This document shows positions 25,785-34,800 of a DNA stretch of 58,769 bases, one piece after another. The stretch's first letter is position 1; each line of letters starts with the position of its first letter. A program made the position numbers and the translations under genes. Below the pieces are notes generated by a model. That model was not told the origin of the DNA, did no database searches, and worked only from the letters and a program-made list of their open reading frames with translations. Origin of the DNA: CAZCCV01 sp964497515 (GTDB taxonomy: Bacteria > Armatimonadota > UBA5829 > DTLH01); contig CAZCCV010000012.1 of NCBI GenBank assembly GCA_964497515.1, forward strand, positions 1 through 58,769, written 5' to 3'.

Positions 25785-27245
25785 ATGCAGCACTATTTGG
25801 TTACTGCGTGTCTGGCTGCAATGCTGACAGCCACTGTCTTCCCTGCACACGGCGAAGATGGTAAAGATATCGAATGGAAACGTGTATCGGATGCCGGTGT
25901 AATGATCGAGTATCAGGCAGAAATGGAAGAGACTGCAAGAGAGCTTCTCCCTGAACTCGTGAAGCGATTGAGAGATGTGCCGGCGGTGGGAAGTTCCGAG
26001 CACCTGGCTGAACTCGACGAACTAGCAAAAAACAAAGAGAAGATCCTCGGCTTTATGGCGCAGAATCTTGGTATGGAAAAACCCGGCAGCTTGATGGATC
26101 GAACCTTCGACCAGGCGATTCAGACTTTCAAACAAGTGCTTCCGTCAATCCCCGATGCGCACTTGGTGAAACTATGGCAAAAGGAGACGCTTGTAAGCCT
26201 CTTGACCTCAGGAGAAGATGCCCCCGGGTGGAAATGGAATGCTGAGAGCAAAGAGCCGATTTTTAACCTTAATATCCAAGTTCAACCGGGTGGTTCAAAT
26301 AAACCCAAGGAACTCGTTCAGGTGCATGCCTCCAAAGACACATCGACTGCAGAGGCTGTAAAATCGATCGCCGACCAGGTTACGCAGTTCGCTATGGGAA
26401 TGGATCAGTTCCTTTACCCTGCTACTTACATTTTTCACGATATAGCGGCAAACGGCTTTGGGGAAGATATTGGCCTGCGCTCGGCTTTTGGCAGATGGTT
26501 CCTCGAAGGAGTAGCCTGTTCAATAAGTGACGCAACCGCCAAAGAGTTCCCTGGAAAGCTGATCTCTCCGATCCCCTCTAAGTGGGATAGCACGGCACCC
26601 TTCGAAAAACTGAAAGGTAGAGTGGATCTGCTTTCGTGGCGTTCACCAGGCTGGATGCCCGACATTGTGAAAGGAGAACTACTTATTGCTCACCAGGCGT
26701 TCGCTGTGTCAGAAATACGCGGATTGATCAGTCGCCACGGAGAGAAAGCTATCCCTTCAATAATCAAAGAGTACACGAAGTCGGAAGCTCATAACAACCA
26801 GGCAATCCTCGACGCCATCAAGAAAGTAACGGACGAGGACTTCGTCCAAGTGTTGAATGAATACGGCAAAGAGTCGACCGACATCTTCAAAGGACTCGCC
26901 GTGCGCTCTGTCGCGCCGTGCACTATTGAGATCGATCCATCTGACGGGGAAGCCAAAGTGCGAGATTCCGGCACAATTCCAATCGCCAAAGACGGCAAAC
27001 CGCAGTTTGGGTTCCATTTTGCATACGAGTCGCTCATGACGCCAATTGCGGCAAAGCTGGAACTGATTAAGATCGAAGGGGAGGACGTCGTTGCTTCTAC
27101 CGATCTGAACCTGACGAAACCGACAGATGCTGTGCTCGCCACATTCGATACCAGCAAACTCGAACCCGGAGACTACAAAGTGCGGATGTATTTCTCTGAC
27201 AAACCTATGGGGGAGATCAGATTCAAATTAGTGGCCGCCGAATAA
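25785..27245 (+). CDS. Secreted protein of unknown function
   Basis: 486 residues with a signal peptide (MQHYLVTACLAAMLTATVFPAHG). The body is largely helical (residues about 25-370) and contains 'WFLEGVACSISDA' preceded by 'ATYIFHDIAANGF', which recalls the layout of gluzincin-like peptidases of the DUF1570/MA type. However, the HExxH motif is absent, so no activity is assigned. The last 100 residues look like a beta-sandwich ('ASTDLNLTKPTDAVLATFDTSKLEPGDYKVRMYF'). GGAGGAG Shine-Dalgarno before ATG 25785. It stands 54 bp before trxB but trxB has its own promoter. Confidence 0.7.
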   Translation: MQHYLVTACLAAMLTATVFPAHGEDGKDIEWKRVSDAGVMIEYQAEMEETARELLPELVKRLRDVPAVGSSEHLAELDELAKNKEKILGFMAQNLGMEKPGSLMDRTFDQAIQTFKQVLPSIPDAHLVKLWQKETLVSLLTSGEDAPGWKWNAESKEPIFNLNIQVQPGGSNKPKELVQVHASKDTSTAEAVKSIADQVTQFAMGMDQFLYPATYIFHDIAANGFGEDIGLRSAFGRWFLEGVACSISDATAKEFPGKLISPIPSKWDSTAPFEKLKGRVDLLSWRSPGWMPDIVKGELLIAHQAFAVSEIRGLISRHGEKAIPSIIKEYTKSEAHNNQAILDAIKKVTDEDFVQVLNEYGKESTDIFKGLAVRSVAPCTIEIDPSDGEAKVRDSGTIPIAKDGKPQFGFHFAYESLMTPIAAKLELIKIEGEDVVASTDLNLTKPTDAVLATFDTSKLEPGDYKVRMYFSDKPMGEIRFKLVAAE

Positions 27246-27280
27246 CGTCACTTCTTATTTTTTCACAAGCACCGATCAAG

Positions 27281-27289
27281 TGCTATAAT
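27281..27289 (+). promoter_or_regulatory. Extended -10 promoter of trxB, leaderless or nearly so
   Basis: TGCTATAAT is a perfect extended -10 box (TATAAT 27284-27289). The trxB ATG begins 10 nt later at 27300, leaving at most about 4 nt of leader and no Shine-Dalgarno. The -35 region (TTTCAC) is poor, as is common with extended -10 promoters. Confidence 0.6.
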
Positions 27290-27299
27290 AGTAATTGTT

Positions 27300-28217
27300 A
27301 TGAATACCTACGACACTATCATTATAGGTGCTGGTCCGGCAGGACTTACAGCAGCCATCTATTCTTCGCGCGCCAGACTGAAGACTCTTCTGATCGAGAA
27401 GACGTTTCCTGGAGGTCTTATGATGGTCTCCGAGCGCATCGAAAACTACCCTGGGTTCCCCAGCGGTGTTTCTGGCGCAGAGCTCTCTACGGCAATGCAC
27501 GACCAGGTGTTGAGCTTCGGAGCTCAGGTCGAGTTTGGCGAGATTGTGTCTGTCGGCCTAGCCAAAGATACAAAGATCGTCAGCACCGAGCAGGGAGACT
27601 ACACAGCGAAGACGGTAATTCTGGCGATGGGAGCCAAGCCGCGACGTTTGGGCATTCCCAGTGAGCAGGAGTTCCGAGGCAAAGGCGTGTCTTACTGTGC
27701 CACCTGCGACGGCCCGTTCTATAAGGGCAAACGCATAGCAGTGGTCGGTGGAGGAGACTCGGCCGTTGAAGATGCTTGTTACCTTACTAGGTTTACTGAG
27801 TCGGTGACGATCATACACCGGCGGGATCAGTTCCGCGCTGCAAAGATGCTGCAGGAGCGTGTCTTCAACAACCCAAAAATCAATGTGGTCTGGGATAGCG
27901 TTGTCGAAGAGATTAAAGGCGACCCCAAAGTAGGTTCATTGGTTCTGCGCAACGTTAAGACTAATGCGACCAGCAATCTGGATGTCGAAGGGTTGTTTGT
28001 GCTGATTGGCCAGGAACCCGACACCTCGTATCTGAAAGGACAAGTGGAGCTCGACGAGTTTGGCTACATCCCGACAGATATTGAGATGCGCACAAATCTG
28101 CCCGGAGTCTTTGCAGCAGGCGACGTTCGACAGAAGACTTTCCGTCAGATAGTTACAGCCTGTGCCGATGGTGCAATGGCTGCCAACTCTGCGGAAAAGT
28201 ACGTGGAGCTAATGTAG
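27300..28217 (+). CDS. trxB: Thioredoxin reductase
   Basis: 305 residues, low-molecular-weight type. FAD-binding 'IIGAGPAGLTAAIYSSRA', redox pair C133-A-T-C136 in 'SYCATCDGPFYKG', NADPH-binding 'VVGGGDSAVEDACYLT' and the C-terminal FAD motif 'GVFAAGDVRQKTFRQIVTACADGAMAA' are all present. It passes electrons from NADPH to thioredoxin; a trxA gene lies 21 kb away at 49766. Single gene, closed by a strong bidirectional terminator. Confidence 0.96.
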   Translation: MNTYDTIIIGAGPAGLTAAIYSSRARLKTLLIEKTFPGGLMMVSERIENYPGFPSGVSGAELSTAMHDQVLSFGAQVEFGEIVSVGLAKDTKIVSTEQGDYTAKTVILAMGAKPRRLGIPSEQEFRGKGVSYCATCDGPFYKGKRIAVVGGGDSAVEDACYLTRFTESVTIIHRRDQFRAAKMLQERVFNNPKINVVWDSVVEEIKGDPKVGSLVLRNVKTNATSNLDVEGLFVLIGQEPDTSYLKGQVELDEFGYIPTDIEMRTNLPGVFAAGDVRQKTFRQIVTACADGAMAANSAEKYVELM

Positions 28218-28284
28218 GGGTTAATCTGGTACCGTTTGCGTTAGCAAGCTCAAGACCCGCTTCAAAACGCAGAAAGTCACAACC

Positions 28285-28334
28285 AAAAAATGAGAAGGAG
28301 CGAACAACGACTGTGCATTGTTCGCTCCTTTTTT
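28285..28334. terminator. Bidirectional intrinsic terminator between trxB and the parvulin gene
   Basis: An 11-bp perfect stem, GGAGCGAACAA (28297-28307) and TTGTTCGCTCC (28318-28328), flanked by A6 (28285-28290) and T6 (28329-28334). It can stop the convergent trxB and parvulin transcripts. Confidence 0.9.
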
Positions 28335-28383
28335 GCTTCCAATTGCCTCGAGCAGAATAGACTTCTGCTGGAGACAAGTGTTC

Positions 28384-29451
28384 CTATCTACCTGCCGGCG
28401 GATGAAGCGCTGGCGCTAGCTTGTTGTCGACCTTCGTCTCGTTCTTGATATCAACGAAAATGCTGTTGATCTGACCGGTCAACTTGGTCTGCATAATCCG
28501 CGCCTTTAGATCCTCCTTTTCCTCTGGAGAGGCGTCTCGCCCGAGCTTATCAACTTTCACAAGATGATAGCCGTAGTACGATTTGATCGGCTCGCTCACT
28601 TCACCAGCTTTCAGGCTTGCTGCCACCTGAGCGACTTCCTGAAATACTTGGTTCTTAGCGAACCAACCCAAGTCTCCGCCTTTGTCCTTTGTCATAACAT
28701 CATCGGAGTACTCTTTGGCGGCCTCATCAAACGGCTTGCCGGCCTTAATGTCGACTAGGCACTGGTCGATCTTCTCTTTGGCTGCAGCATCGGCCTCTGC
28801 CATCTCTTCCGAAGAAGGTGCAGAGCCGCCAGGACTACCCATCGGGACAGCTCTTATGAGAATGTGCCGCGCTTTGATGAACTCGGCATAGTCCGCATCA
28901 GTTACATTGGTGTGCTTCTGTGCAATCTTCTCCATAGCCAACTGGAGTCTGATAGCATCGGTGAGATACGCTTTGGTCTGCAGATTGCGCTGCAGAGTCT
29001 CCTCGAGTGTGCTACCCGCAGGAACTCGCGTCTTGACCTCATCTAACTTCGGCTGCATATCAGCATCGGTAACGCTCAGCCCTTCTTTTTTCAGAGCCTG
29101 CATCGCTATCCGGTAGTTAATATATCTGTCGAGGGTCTGTGGAGCACTCCACTGCCACAGTATCTTGGTTAGATCGCCTTTGGTAATGGTCTCATCACCA
29201 ACGATGGCGACTACAGCGGAATCCGGAGCCGATAAGAACTTGGCCAAGTTCTCTTCCATAGTTGCTTTCGGAGCTTCATTAGCTGCGGTCGGTGTCGCAG
29301 AGGTTGCCGAAGCAGCCTGTTGAGCCTGGGTTGTTGCCTTTGCTGGCGCAGCAGTCTTGGCTGACTCAGCCTGTCCGGCACCATAAACTATGCTCGGGAC
29401 GGCCAGCGCCAGTGCCAAAACTGTCGTGGCAGCCAGTCTTTTGTTGAGCAT
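28384..29451 (-). CDS. Secreted parvulin-type peptidyl-prolyl isomerase (PrsA/SurA-like)
   Basis: 355 residues. A signal peptide (LAATTVLALALAVPSIVYGAG) precedes an Ala/Thr/Pro-rich linker, an N-terminal SurA-like chaperone helix region (about 65-190; 'VVAIVGDETITKGDLTKILWQW') and a parvulin domain (about 195-330; 'IKARHILIRAV', 'EYSDDVMTKDKGGDLGWFAKNQVFQEVAQVAASLKAGEVSEPIKSYYGYHLVKV'). It should assist folding of exported proteins. The basic chaperone-like domain order matches SurA with a single PPIase. AAAGGAG Shine-Dalgarno. Confidence 0.92.
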   Translation of the reverse strand: MLNKRLAATTVLALALAVPSIVYGAGQAESAKTAAPAKATTQAQQAASATSATPTAANEAPKATMEENLAKFLSAPDSAVVAIVGDETITKGDLTKILWQWSAPQTLDRYINYRIAMQALKKEGLSVTDADMQPKLDEVKTRVPAGSTLEETLQRNLQTKAYLTDAIRLQLAMEKIAQKHTNVTDADYAEFIKARHILIRAVPMGSPGGSAPSSEEMAEADAAAKEKIDQCLVDIKAGKPFDEAAKEYSDDVMTKDKGGDLGWFAKNQVFQEVAQVAASLKAGEVSEPIKSYYGYHLVKVDKLGRDASPEEKEDLKARIMQTKLTGQINSIFVDIKNETKVDNKLAPALHPPAGR

Positions 29452-29488
29452 ACATCATACTCCTTTCAAAGTCGAGTTACTCGAATTA

Positions 29489-29517
29489 ATGTTACTATAT
29501 TCACGATACACGGTCAA
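29489..29517 (-). promoter_or_regulatory. Putative parvulin gene promoter
   Basis: On the minus strand TTGACC (29512-29517), a 17-bp spacer and TAACAT (29489-29494). Transcription should start near 29482, giving a leader of about 30 nt with the AAAGGAG site. A small CGAGT/ACTCG palindrome lies in the leader. Confidence 0.4.
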
Positions 29518-29525
29518 CGCACGCG

Positions 29526-30587
29526 CTATCGTGGCCAGCGCAGATGAACTGGAAGCATCACCGGGAACTTGGAGTGCGGCTCAGCCTGATACCAGTAGGC
29601 TGTCGACGCTATATCGTCCTGCAGCGGCTGGAACTTGGCATTTGGCCACCAGCCGATTGCCTGAATGGTTACGCTGAGATCCTTTTCAAAACGGATAGGA
29701 TCTGGGATGTGCCAGCGATACAACCCGTGTTTCGGCACCTTGCCTGCCTCGTTCTGGTAGAGTGGATACCCTAGGAACGGAGCATTGAACGTCTCGGGGC
29801 CGTTTTTCTCCTCAAAACCCCAGGCACCGCCGAAGTAGTCTTCTGTTCCGGTGCCGCAAATGGTTGGGAACTCTTTGTCGCCATCCATAAAGAACTTGAT
29901 TTCACCCTCACCCCACCAGCCATTAGATAACTGTGTCCAGGCGAGATAGGTTCCTACATACTGTCCTTTGCCTTTGATGCCATCGGCGATAACGTGAATT
30001 GGATTCTCTATCGGCGTTACAGCTCTTCTCCACTGGGCGTGGAAATAGCCCGCGTTCTCCGGTACCTCACCGAGTTCGTAGGTTATCTGATAGAAGAAAC
30101 CGTGAATCTCATCGTTTCTCTGACTCTCGATCTCGATTCGGGCGTGCTTTCTAAACGGCATCGGCCAGTAGCTGTTCAGTCCTCCTGACGGATTCACATT
30201 GATGGGAATCGACACCACATTGCACCGCATTCCGTGACCGTTGCAGAAGAAATCGCCCAGGGGAACCTCTACGGATGGTGTTTCCTCTTTATCCCAATAC
30301 ATCCTCAGTATGGCGTCTCTAAAGATTTTGGGTGTGCAAGTGATCCAAATGTGCTTAATTGTGCCAGGCCCCTCAATATCGGCAAGCACCGTGGTTGAGT
30401 TTGGCGGAAGGGTTATGCAGGGTCTTACCTTCCATTTCTGACCCATATCTGCCGCTGCATTATCCGGCGTTGGAGACTCCATACCGCCTTTTCCAACCTC
30501 CCCAGCGGGGTTTTCAGCAGATATACTTCTTGTTTTCTTGTCGGAAAGCAGCGAGACGCCGCACATACCGAACACGGATGTATCCAT
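29526..30587 (-). CDS. GH172/DUF2961 family protein
   Basis: 353 residues, no signal peptide. The family motifs 'SAENPAGEVGKGGM', 'GPGTIKHIWITC', 'RMYWDKEETPSVEVPLGDFF', 'FFMDGDKEFPTICGTGTEDYFGGAWGF' and 'LYRWHIPDPIRFEKDLSVTIQAIGWW' are clear. DUF2961 was reclassified as GH172 after characterised members proved to act on difructose dianhydrides and alpha-fructo- or arabinofuranosides. Single-domain length is normal. AAGGAGG Shine-Dalgarno. It follows the homocysteine methyltransferase gene by 76 bp on the same strand, but a functional link is not obvious. Confidence 0.88.
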   Translation of the reverse strand: MDTSVFGMCGVSLLSDKKTRSISAENPAGEVGKGGMESPTPDNAAADMGQKWKVRPCITLPPNSTTVLADIEGPGTIKHIWITCTPKIFRDAILRMYWDKEETPSVEVPLGDFFCNGHGMRCNVVSIPINVNPSGGLNSYWPMPFRKHARIEIESQRNDEIHGFFYQITYELGEVPENAGYFHAQWRRAVTPIENPIHVIADGIKGKGQYVGTYLAWTQLSNGWWGEGEIKFFMDGDKEFPTICGTGTEDYFGGAWGFEEKNGPETFNAPFLGYPLYQNEAGKVPKHGLYRWHIPDPIRFEKDLSVTIQAIGWWPNAKFQPLQDDIASTAYWYQAEPHSKFPVMLPVHLRWPR

Positions 30588-30663
30588 TTTGCCTCCTTGT
30601 GCAGATCTGGAGCCAAAAATCGAGAGTCTGTTGTTGCCCGTCTCTTACTACCGCGAGTTCGGG

Positions 30664-31545
30664 CTACTTTCCAAGCGAATCGACTGCTTTTCGAAGTGCA
30701 GTGATATGCGCAGGAGTTGTACCGCAGCATCCGCCAATTAGAGTTGCGCCGGCTTCGATGCAAGAGAGCGCACCCGTAACAAAGGCGTCGGGAGAAAGGT
30801 TAAACCTGACCTTGCCTTCTACAAGCTCGGGGAGTCCTGCGTTTGGTTCAGCAATCAGTGGCTTTTTGGTCGAGCTGCGCATTGCCGCTACTACTTCCGC
30901 CATCTGTTCGGGGGTTATACCTCCGCAGTTCGTACCTATTGCGTCGGCTCCGGCTTCGTCGAGCGCTTTCGCACAGGATTCGACAGTGTTTCCCATCATG
31001 GTGCGCATTCCGCCCGCGCCTGGGTCGAACGACAAACACGCCACTACAGGTATGCTGGCAGCAGCTTTGCACGCTTTAACGGCGATTACTGTCTCGTTGA
31101 GGTCGGTCATGGTCTCTATGATAATCAGATCGGCTCCTGCTCCGGCCAAGGCTTCAGTTTGCTCGGAGTATACCTCAAAGAACTGCTCCTCAGTGTAGTC
31201 GCCGTAGGGGACGAGAAACTGCCCTGTCGGCCCTACATCACCCGCAACCCAAGCTCTTTCACCGGCCGCCTGCTTGCAGATTCTAACAGCCGCAGCATTG
31301 AATTCTACAACCTTGTCGGCTTCGCCGGAGCGTTCGAGTCCCAGACGGTTTGCAGTGAGCGTGTTGGTGATAAGAACATCTGCCCCAGCACGGATATACG
31401 CACTGTGTACAGATACGACTGCATCTGGCGATTTGATGTTAACGTCTGGTCCCGGATGAAGCCCTTGCTCTTCGAGTTGAGTGCCCATTGCACCATCGAA
31501 GACCAGTATTCTGCCTTCGTTCAAAGCTTCCTGAAATGGTTTCAT
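30664..31545 (-). CDS. Homocysteine S-methyltransferase domain protein (MetH N-terminal/BHMT type)
   Basis: 293 residues, a stand-alone Hcy-binding TIM barrel. The zinc ligands are C207 in 'GTNCGG' and C273-C274 in 'GGCCGTTP'; 'FDGAMGTQLEEQGL' is the family N-terminus. It transfers a methyl group to homocysteine. Without the folate, cobalamin and activation domains of MetH it either works with separate proteins or uses another donor such as S-methylmethionine or betaine. GGAG Shine-Dalgarno. It is the first gene of a run with the GH172 gene. Confidence 0.9.
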   Translation of the reverse strand: MKPFQEALNEGRILVFDGAMGTQLEEQGLHPGPDVNIKSPDAVVSVHSAYIRAGADVLITNTLTANRLGLERSGEADKVVEFNAAAVRICKQAAGERAWVAGDVGPTGQFLVPYGDYTEEQFFEVYSEQTEALAGAGADLIIIETMTDLNETVIAVKACKAAASIPVVACLSFDPGAGGMRTMMGNTVESCAKALDEAGADAIGTNCGGITPEQMAEVVAAMRSSTKKPLIAEPNAGLPELVEGKVRFNLSPDAFVTGALSCIEAGATLIGGCCGTTPAHITALRKAVDSLGK

Positions 31546-31573
31546 CTGATCTCCTTCATCGTAACCTTAACCG

Positions 31574-31603
31574 AGTATACCTGTCGCCAAGAGGCGTTGT
31601 CAA
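31574..31603 (-). promoter_or_regulatory. Promoter of the homocysteine methyltransferase gene
   Basis: On the minus strand a perfect TTGACA (31598-31603), an 18-bp spacer and TATACT (31574-31579). It lies back to back with the tracrRNA promoter. The stretch 31604-31718 between them shows no gene. Confidence 0.6.
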
Positions 31604-31718
31604 AAGCGAAAGGCGGTCTCTAATGTGAATGAATGACACATGCGGCCGAAGCTCGTACGCATTCCGTCACTGCACACCACATACACACTGCACAATTCGT
31701 CATTCTTTGCCGGAATAC

Positions 31719-31747
31719 TTGACAATAGCGCAACAATCTGCTACTAT
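31719..31747 (+). promoter_or_regulatory. Promoter of the tracrRNA, probably also of cas9-cas1-cas2
   Basis: A perfect TTGACA (31719-31724), 17 bp and TACTAT (31742-31747). Transcription should start near 31753-31754. No other convincing promoter is visible before cas9. Confidence 0.65.
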
Positions 31748-31753
31748 CTATCA

Positions 31754-31883
31754 GGTTGTCAGCTATACCCCTGTAACCAGTGATCCCTTATAGCATACCG
31801 GAGAATTGTTGGTTACTATAATAAGGCTACAACCTCAGGGTACTCCCCCATCAGCGCTTGCCGTTGGTGGGGGTATCCCTTTT
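31754..31883 (+). ncRNA. tracrRNA for the type II-C CRISPR-Cas9 system
   Basis: The anti-repeat (31787-31822) matches the plus strand of the array repeat without gaps over 36 positions: 21 consecutive identities, a 6-base block with mismatches (aagggg versus ttggtt), then 7 identities. It is followed by AATAAGGCTAC, like the CAATAAGGC that follows the Neisseria anti-repeat, a nexus-like segment, and a terminator hairpin (CCCCCATCA with TTGGTGGGGG, about 31844-31873) ending in TTTT (31880-31883). The array must therefore be transcribed from the minus strand. The 5' leader (31754-31786) can pair with the anti-repeat and nexus in nested blocks. The mature 5' end is inferred. Confidence 0.88.
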
Positions 31884-31897
31884 ATGGGAGGCCGACA

Positions 31898-34800
31898 ATG
31901 AAGTACGTCCTGGGTTTGGACATCGGTATCACTAGCGTGGGCTGGGCTGTCCTCAACTTGGATGACAAACGTTTGGAGGCACTCGGAGTCCGTGCTTTCA
32001 ACGTTGCAGAAGAGGCTAAAACAGGAGCCCCTCTCGCTAAACCACGCAGACTTGCACGAACTGCCGCGCGCAGGCTTAGAAGACGCGCCGGCAGGCTTCG
32101 CAGAACCAAAAACCTCTTCGCCAAATACCAACTGGTGCCATCCGAGGCTGTGGAGACTACTCTTGCTGCCGCCGGAGCTGAAAAGACACCTTGGGAACTC
32201 CGCCTAGAAGGACTCGACCGAAAACTCACCGGCGAAGAGTTCGCACGCGCACTGTTTCACATTGTTAAGCGGCGAGGCTTTAAATCCAACCGCAAAGCAG
32301 AGCGAGCCAAAGAAGTAGGCAAAATGCAAACCGGCGTAGACAGCAATCGTGCGATTTTGGAAGAACACCACTACCGAACAGCGGGCGAAATGTACGCCAA
32401 ACACGAGAAGTTCAGGCTGCGGAAAAAGAACACTACTGACTCTTACCTCAACACAATCGCTCGCGATTTGCTGGAGCAAGAGATCAAAACACTCTTCGAA
32501 TGCCAGCGCGCGCTTGGCAGTGGGTGCGCTTCTGCACAGTTCGAAGAAGAACTCTTGGAGGTTTTCCGGTGGCAGAAACCGTTTGCTTCCGGCGACGATA
32601 TCCTCAAGATGGTCGGGCCTTGCACGTTCGAGCCCAATGAGCTGCGTGCACCTATCAATTCTTACCATTACGAACGGTTCAAGCTGTTCGAAAAGATCAA
32701 CCACCTGAACATATTCACCAACAGTGGGACGAAGTATTTGGACGACTCGGAACGTCAGATACTGCACGACCTTGCCTACAAGAACAACAAAGTGACGTTC
32801 AAACAAGTCCGTGCTGCATTGAAACTTAGTGACGATGCCAGATTCGGTGGGCTGAAGTACCTAGTCCGCCCGAAGAAGGGTGAGCCTAAAGAAGAGTCTA
32901 TGAAGTGTGAGTCCAAAACATTCGTAGAACTGAAGGGCTACCACGCTATCAAAAGCGCCTGCAAGCTAGGTGTCTGGGAGAGTGTTAAAGACGATCCGGA
33001 CCTGATGGATCATATTGCTTATGCGGCTACCTTCTACAAGACCGACGAAGACATCGAATCTTACCTATCGGCGCAAGGGGTCGACGAGGCTGTAATAGTT
33101 GCCGCACAGGAATGCGATTTCTCGAGAGTCGGTCACCTTTCGCTGGTTGCAGTAAAGAAAATTCTGCCGTATTTGGAAGAAGGCAAAGTGTATAGCGATG
33201 CGTGCTCTGCTGCCGGCTACGAACACACCGGCAACACCTCGGAGCAGAAGCATTTTAAGCTGCCGCCCGAGGTAGTGGGTGGCGCATTTACTAATCCTGT
33301 TGCGCGGCGTGCTCTGGCACAATCGCGAAAGGTGATAAACGCCGTAATATCACGTTACGGTTCACCGTACCGCATTCACGTGGAACTTGCCCGCGATATG
33401 CGGAGAACCGCTGAAAAGAGAAAAGAGATACGCAACGAACAGGAAGAAAACCGCAAGTGCAACGAGGAACTCGCCAAAGAGTTCAAGCGCACATTCGGGC
33501 ACGAGCCGAAAGCACAGGATGTCCGCAAGCTCAAATTGTACCACGAGCAGCAATGCAAGTGCGCATATACACAAACGCCTCTCGAATTGAACAGGCTGTG
33601 CGAGCAGGGCTATGTTGAAATAGACCATATTGTCCCTTACAGCCGATGCTTCAACGATGGGTTGTCTAACCAGGTGCTGGTTCTCTCTTCGGCCAATCAA
33701 AACAAAGGAAAACGCACACCCTTCGAAATGTTTGGCGGAGACGAAAAACGTTGGCACGCTTTCGAAAAGTGGGTTAAAGCCACCATCCGAAATTCAGCGA
33801 AATGCCGTAACCTGCTCATACAAGAACTGGATGAAAACGAATGGAAAGACCGCAGCCTTAACGACACCAGTTATATAGCGCGCGAGTTCACTTCTATCAT
33901 CCGCAACAACCTGCTCTTTGCCGACCCGGACGTGCGTCAGCCGCTGGTGTGCACAAACGGCCAGGTTGTGGCGCGCGTGCGTCGGCGGTGGGGACTTCAT
34001 AAGGACAGAGAAGAAAACGATCTGCACCACGCTGTGGACGCAGCCGTAATAGCTGCGCTTTTGCCACATCAGATACAACTGATCACTAAACACGCACAGG
34101 TTGTCGAAACCCGCGAGCGTTACGTCGACACTGAAACTGGCGAGATACTCGAATATGAGCACAACAAGCCACCGCGTCTGCCACAGCCGTGGAAAGGTTT
34201 CCGCAACGAAGTGTTAGATAAGGTCGAAAACGTTGTAGTATCGCGAATGCCCAAGCGCAAAGCTACCGGGCCAATGCACGACGCCACCACCCGCTCGGCG
34301 AAACTGCTGGGTCGCGGCGACGAACCGATTAGCACAGTCAGAGTGAAGCTGAAGGAGCTTAAGGCTTCCAGTTTGAGAAAGCTCGTCGATCCAGAGAACA
34401 ACGTTATGCTCTACGAAGCCTTGAAGAAGCGAATGGAAGACTTTGGCGGTAATGCAGAAAAAGCGTTTGCTGAACCCTTCTACAAACCGCGCAAGGATGG
34501 CACAGAAGAGCAGGGGCACCCGATGAGGAGCGTCAAAGTATACCAAACGCAGTACTCTGGCATAAGAGTGCGGCAGGGTATCGCCGACAACAGCACAATG
34601 ATTCGCGTCGACATCTTCCGAAAGCAGAACAAGAAGAGGAAGTGGGAATACTACGCCACACCAGTCTACGTCGCAGATAGAATGATGGGCAAGCTGCCTG
34701 ACAGACTGGTGGTTGGGCGCAAACCCCCTGAAGAGTGGCTGCCGATAGACGACAGCTACGAATTTATGTTCAGCCTGCATTCTTTCGATCTGGTGCGTAT

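Noticed and set aside
31760..31835. The tracrRNA leader targeting its own gene as a natural guide
   Set aside because: The reverse strand at 31829-31835 matches AGGTTGT, but the bases next to the supposed scaffold (seed end) mismatch, so pairing within the RNA is the better explanation.
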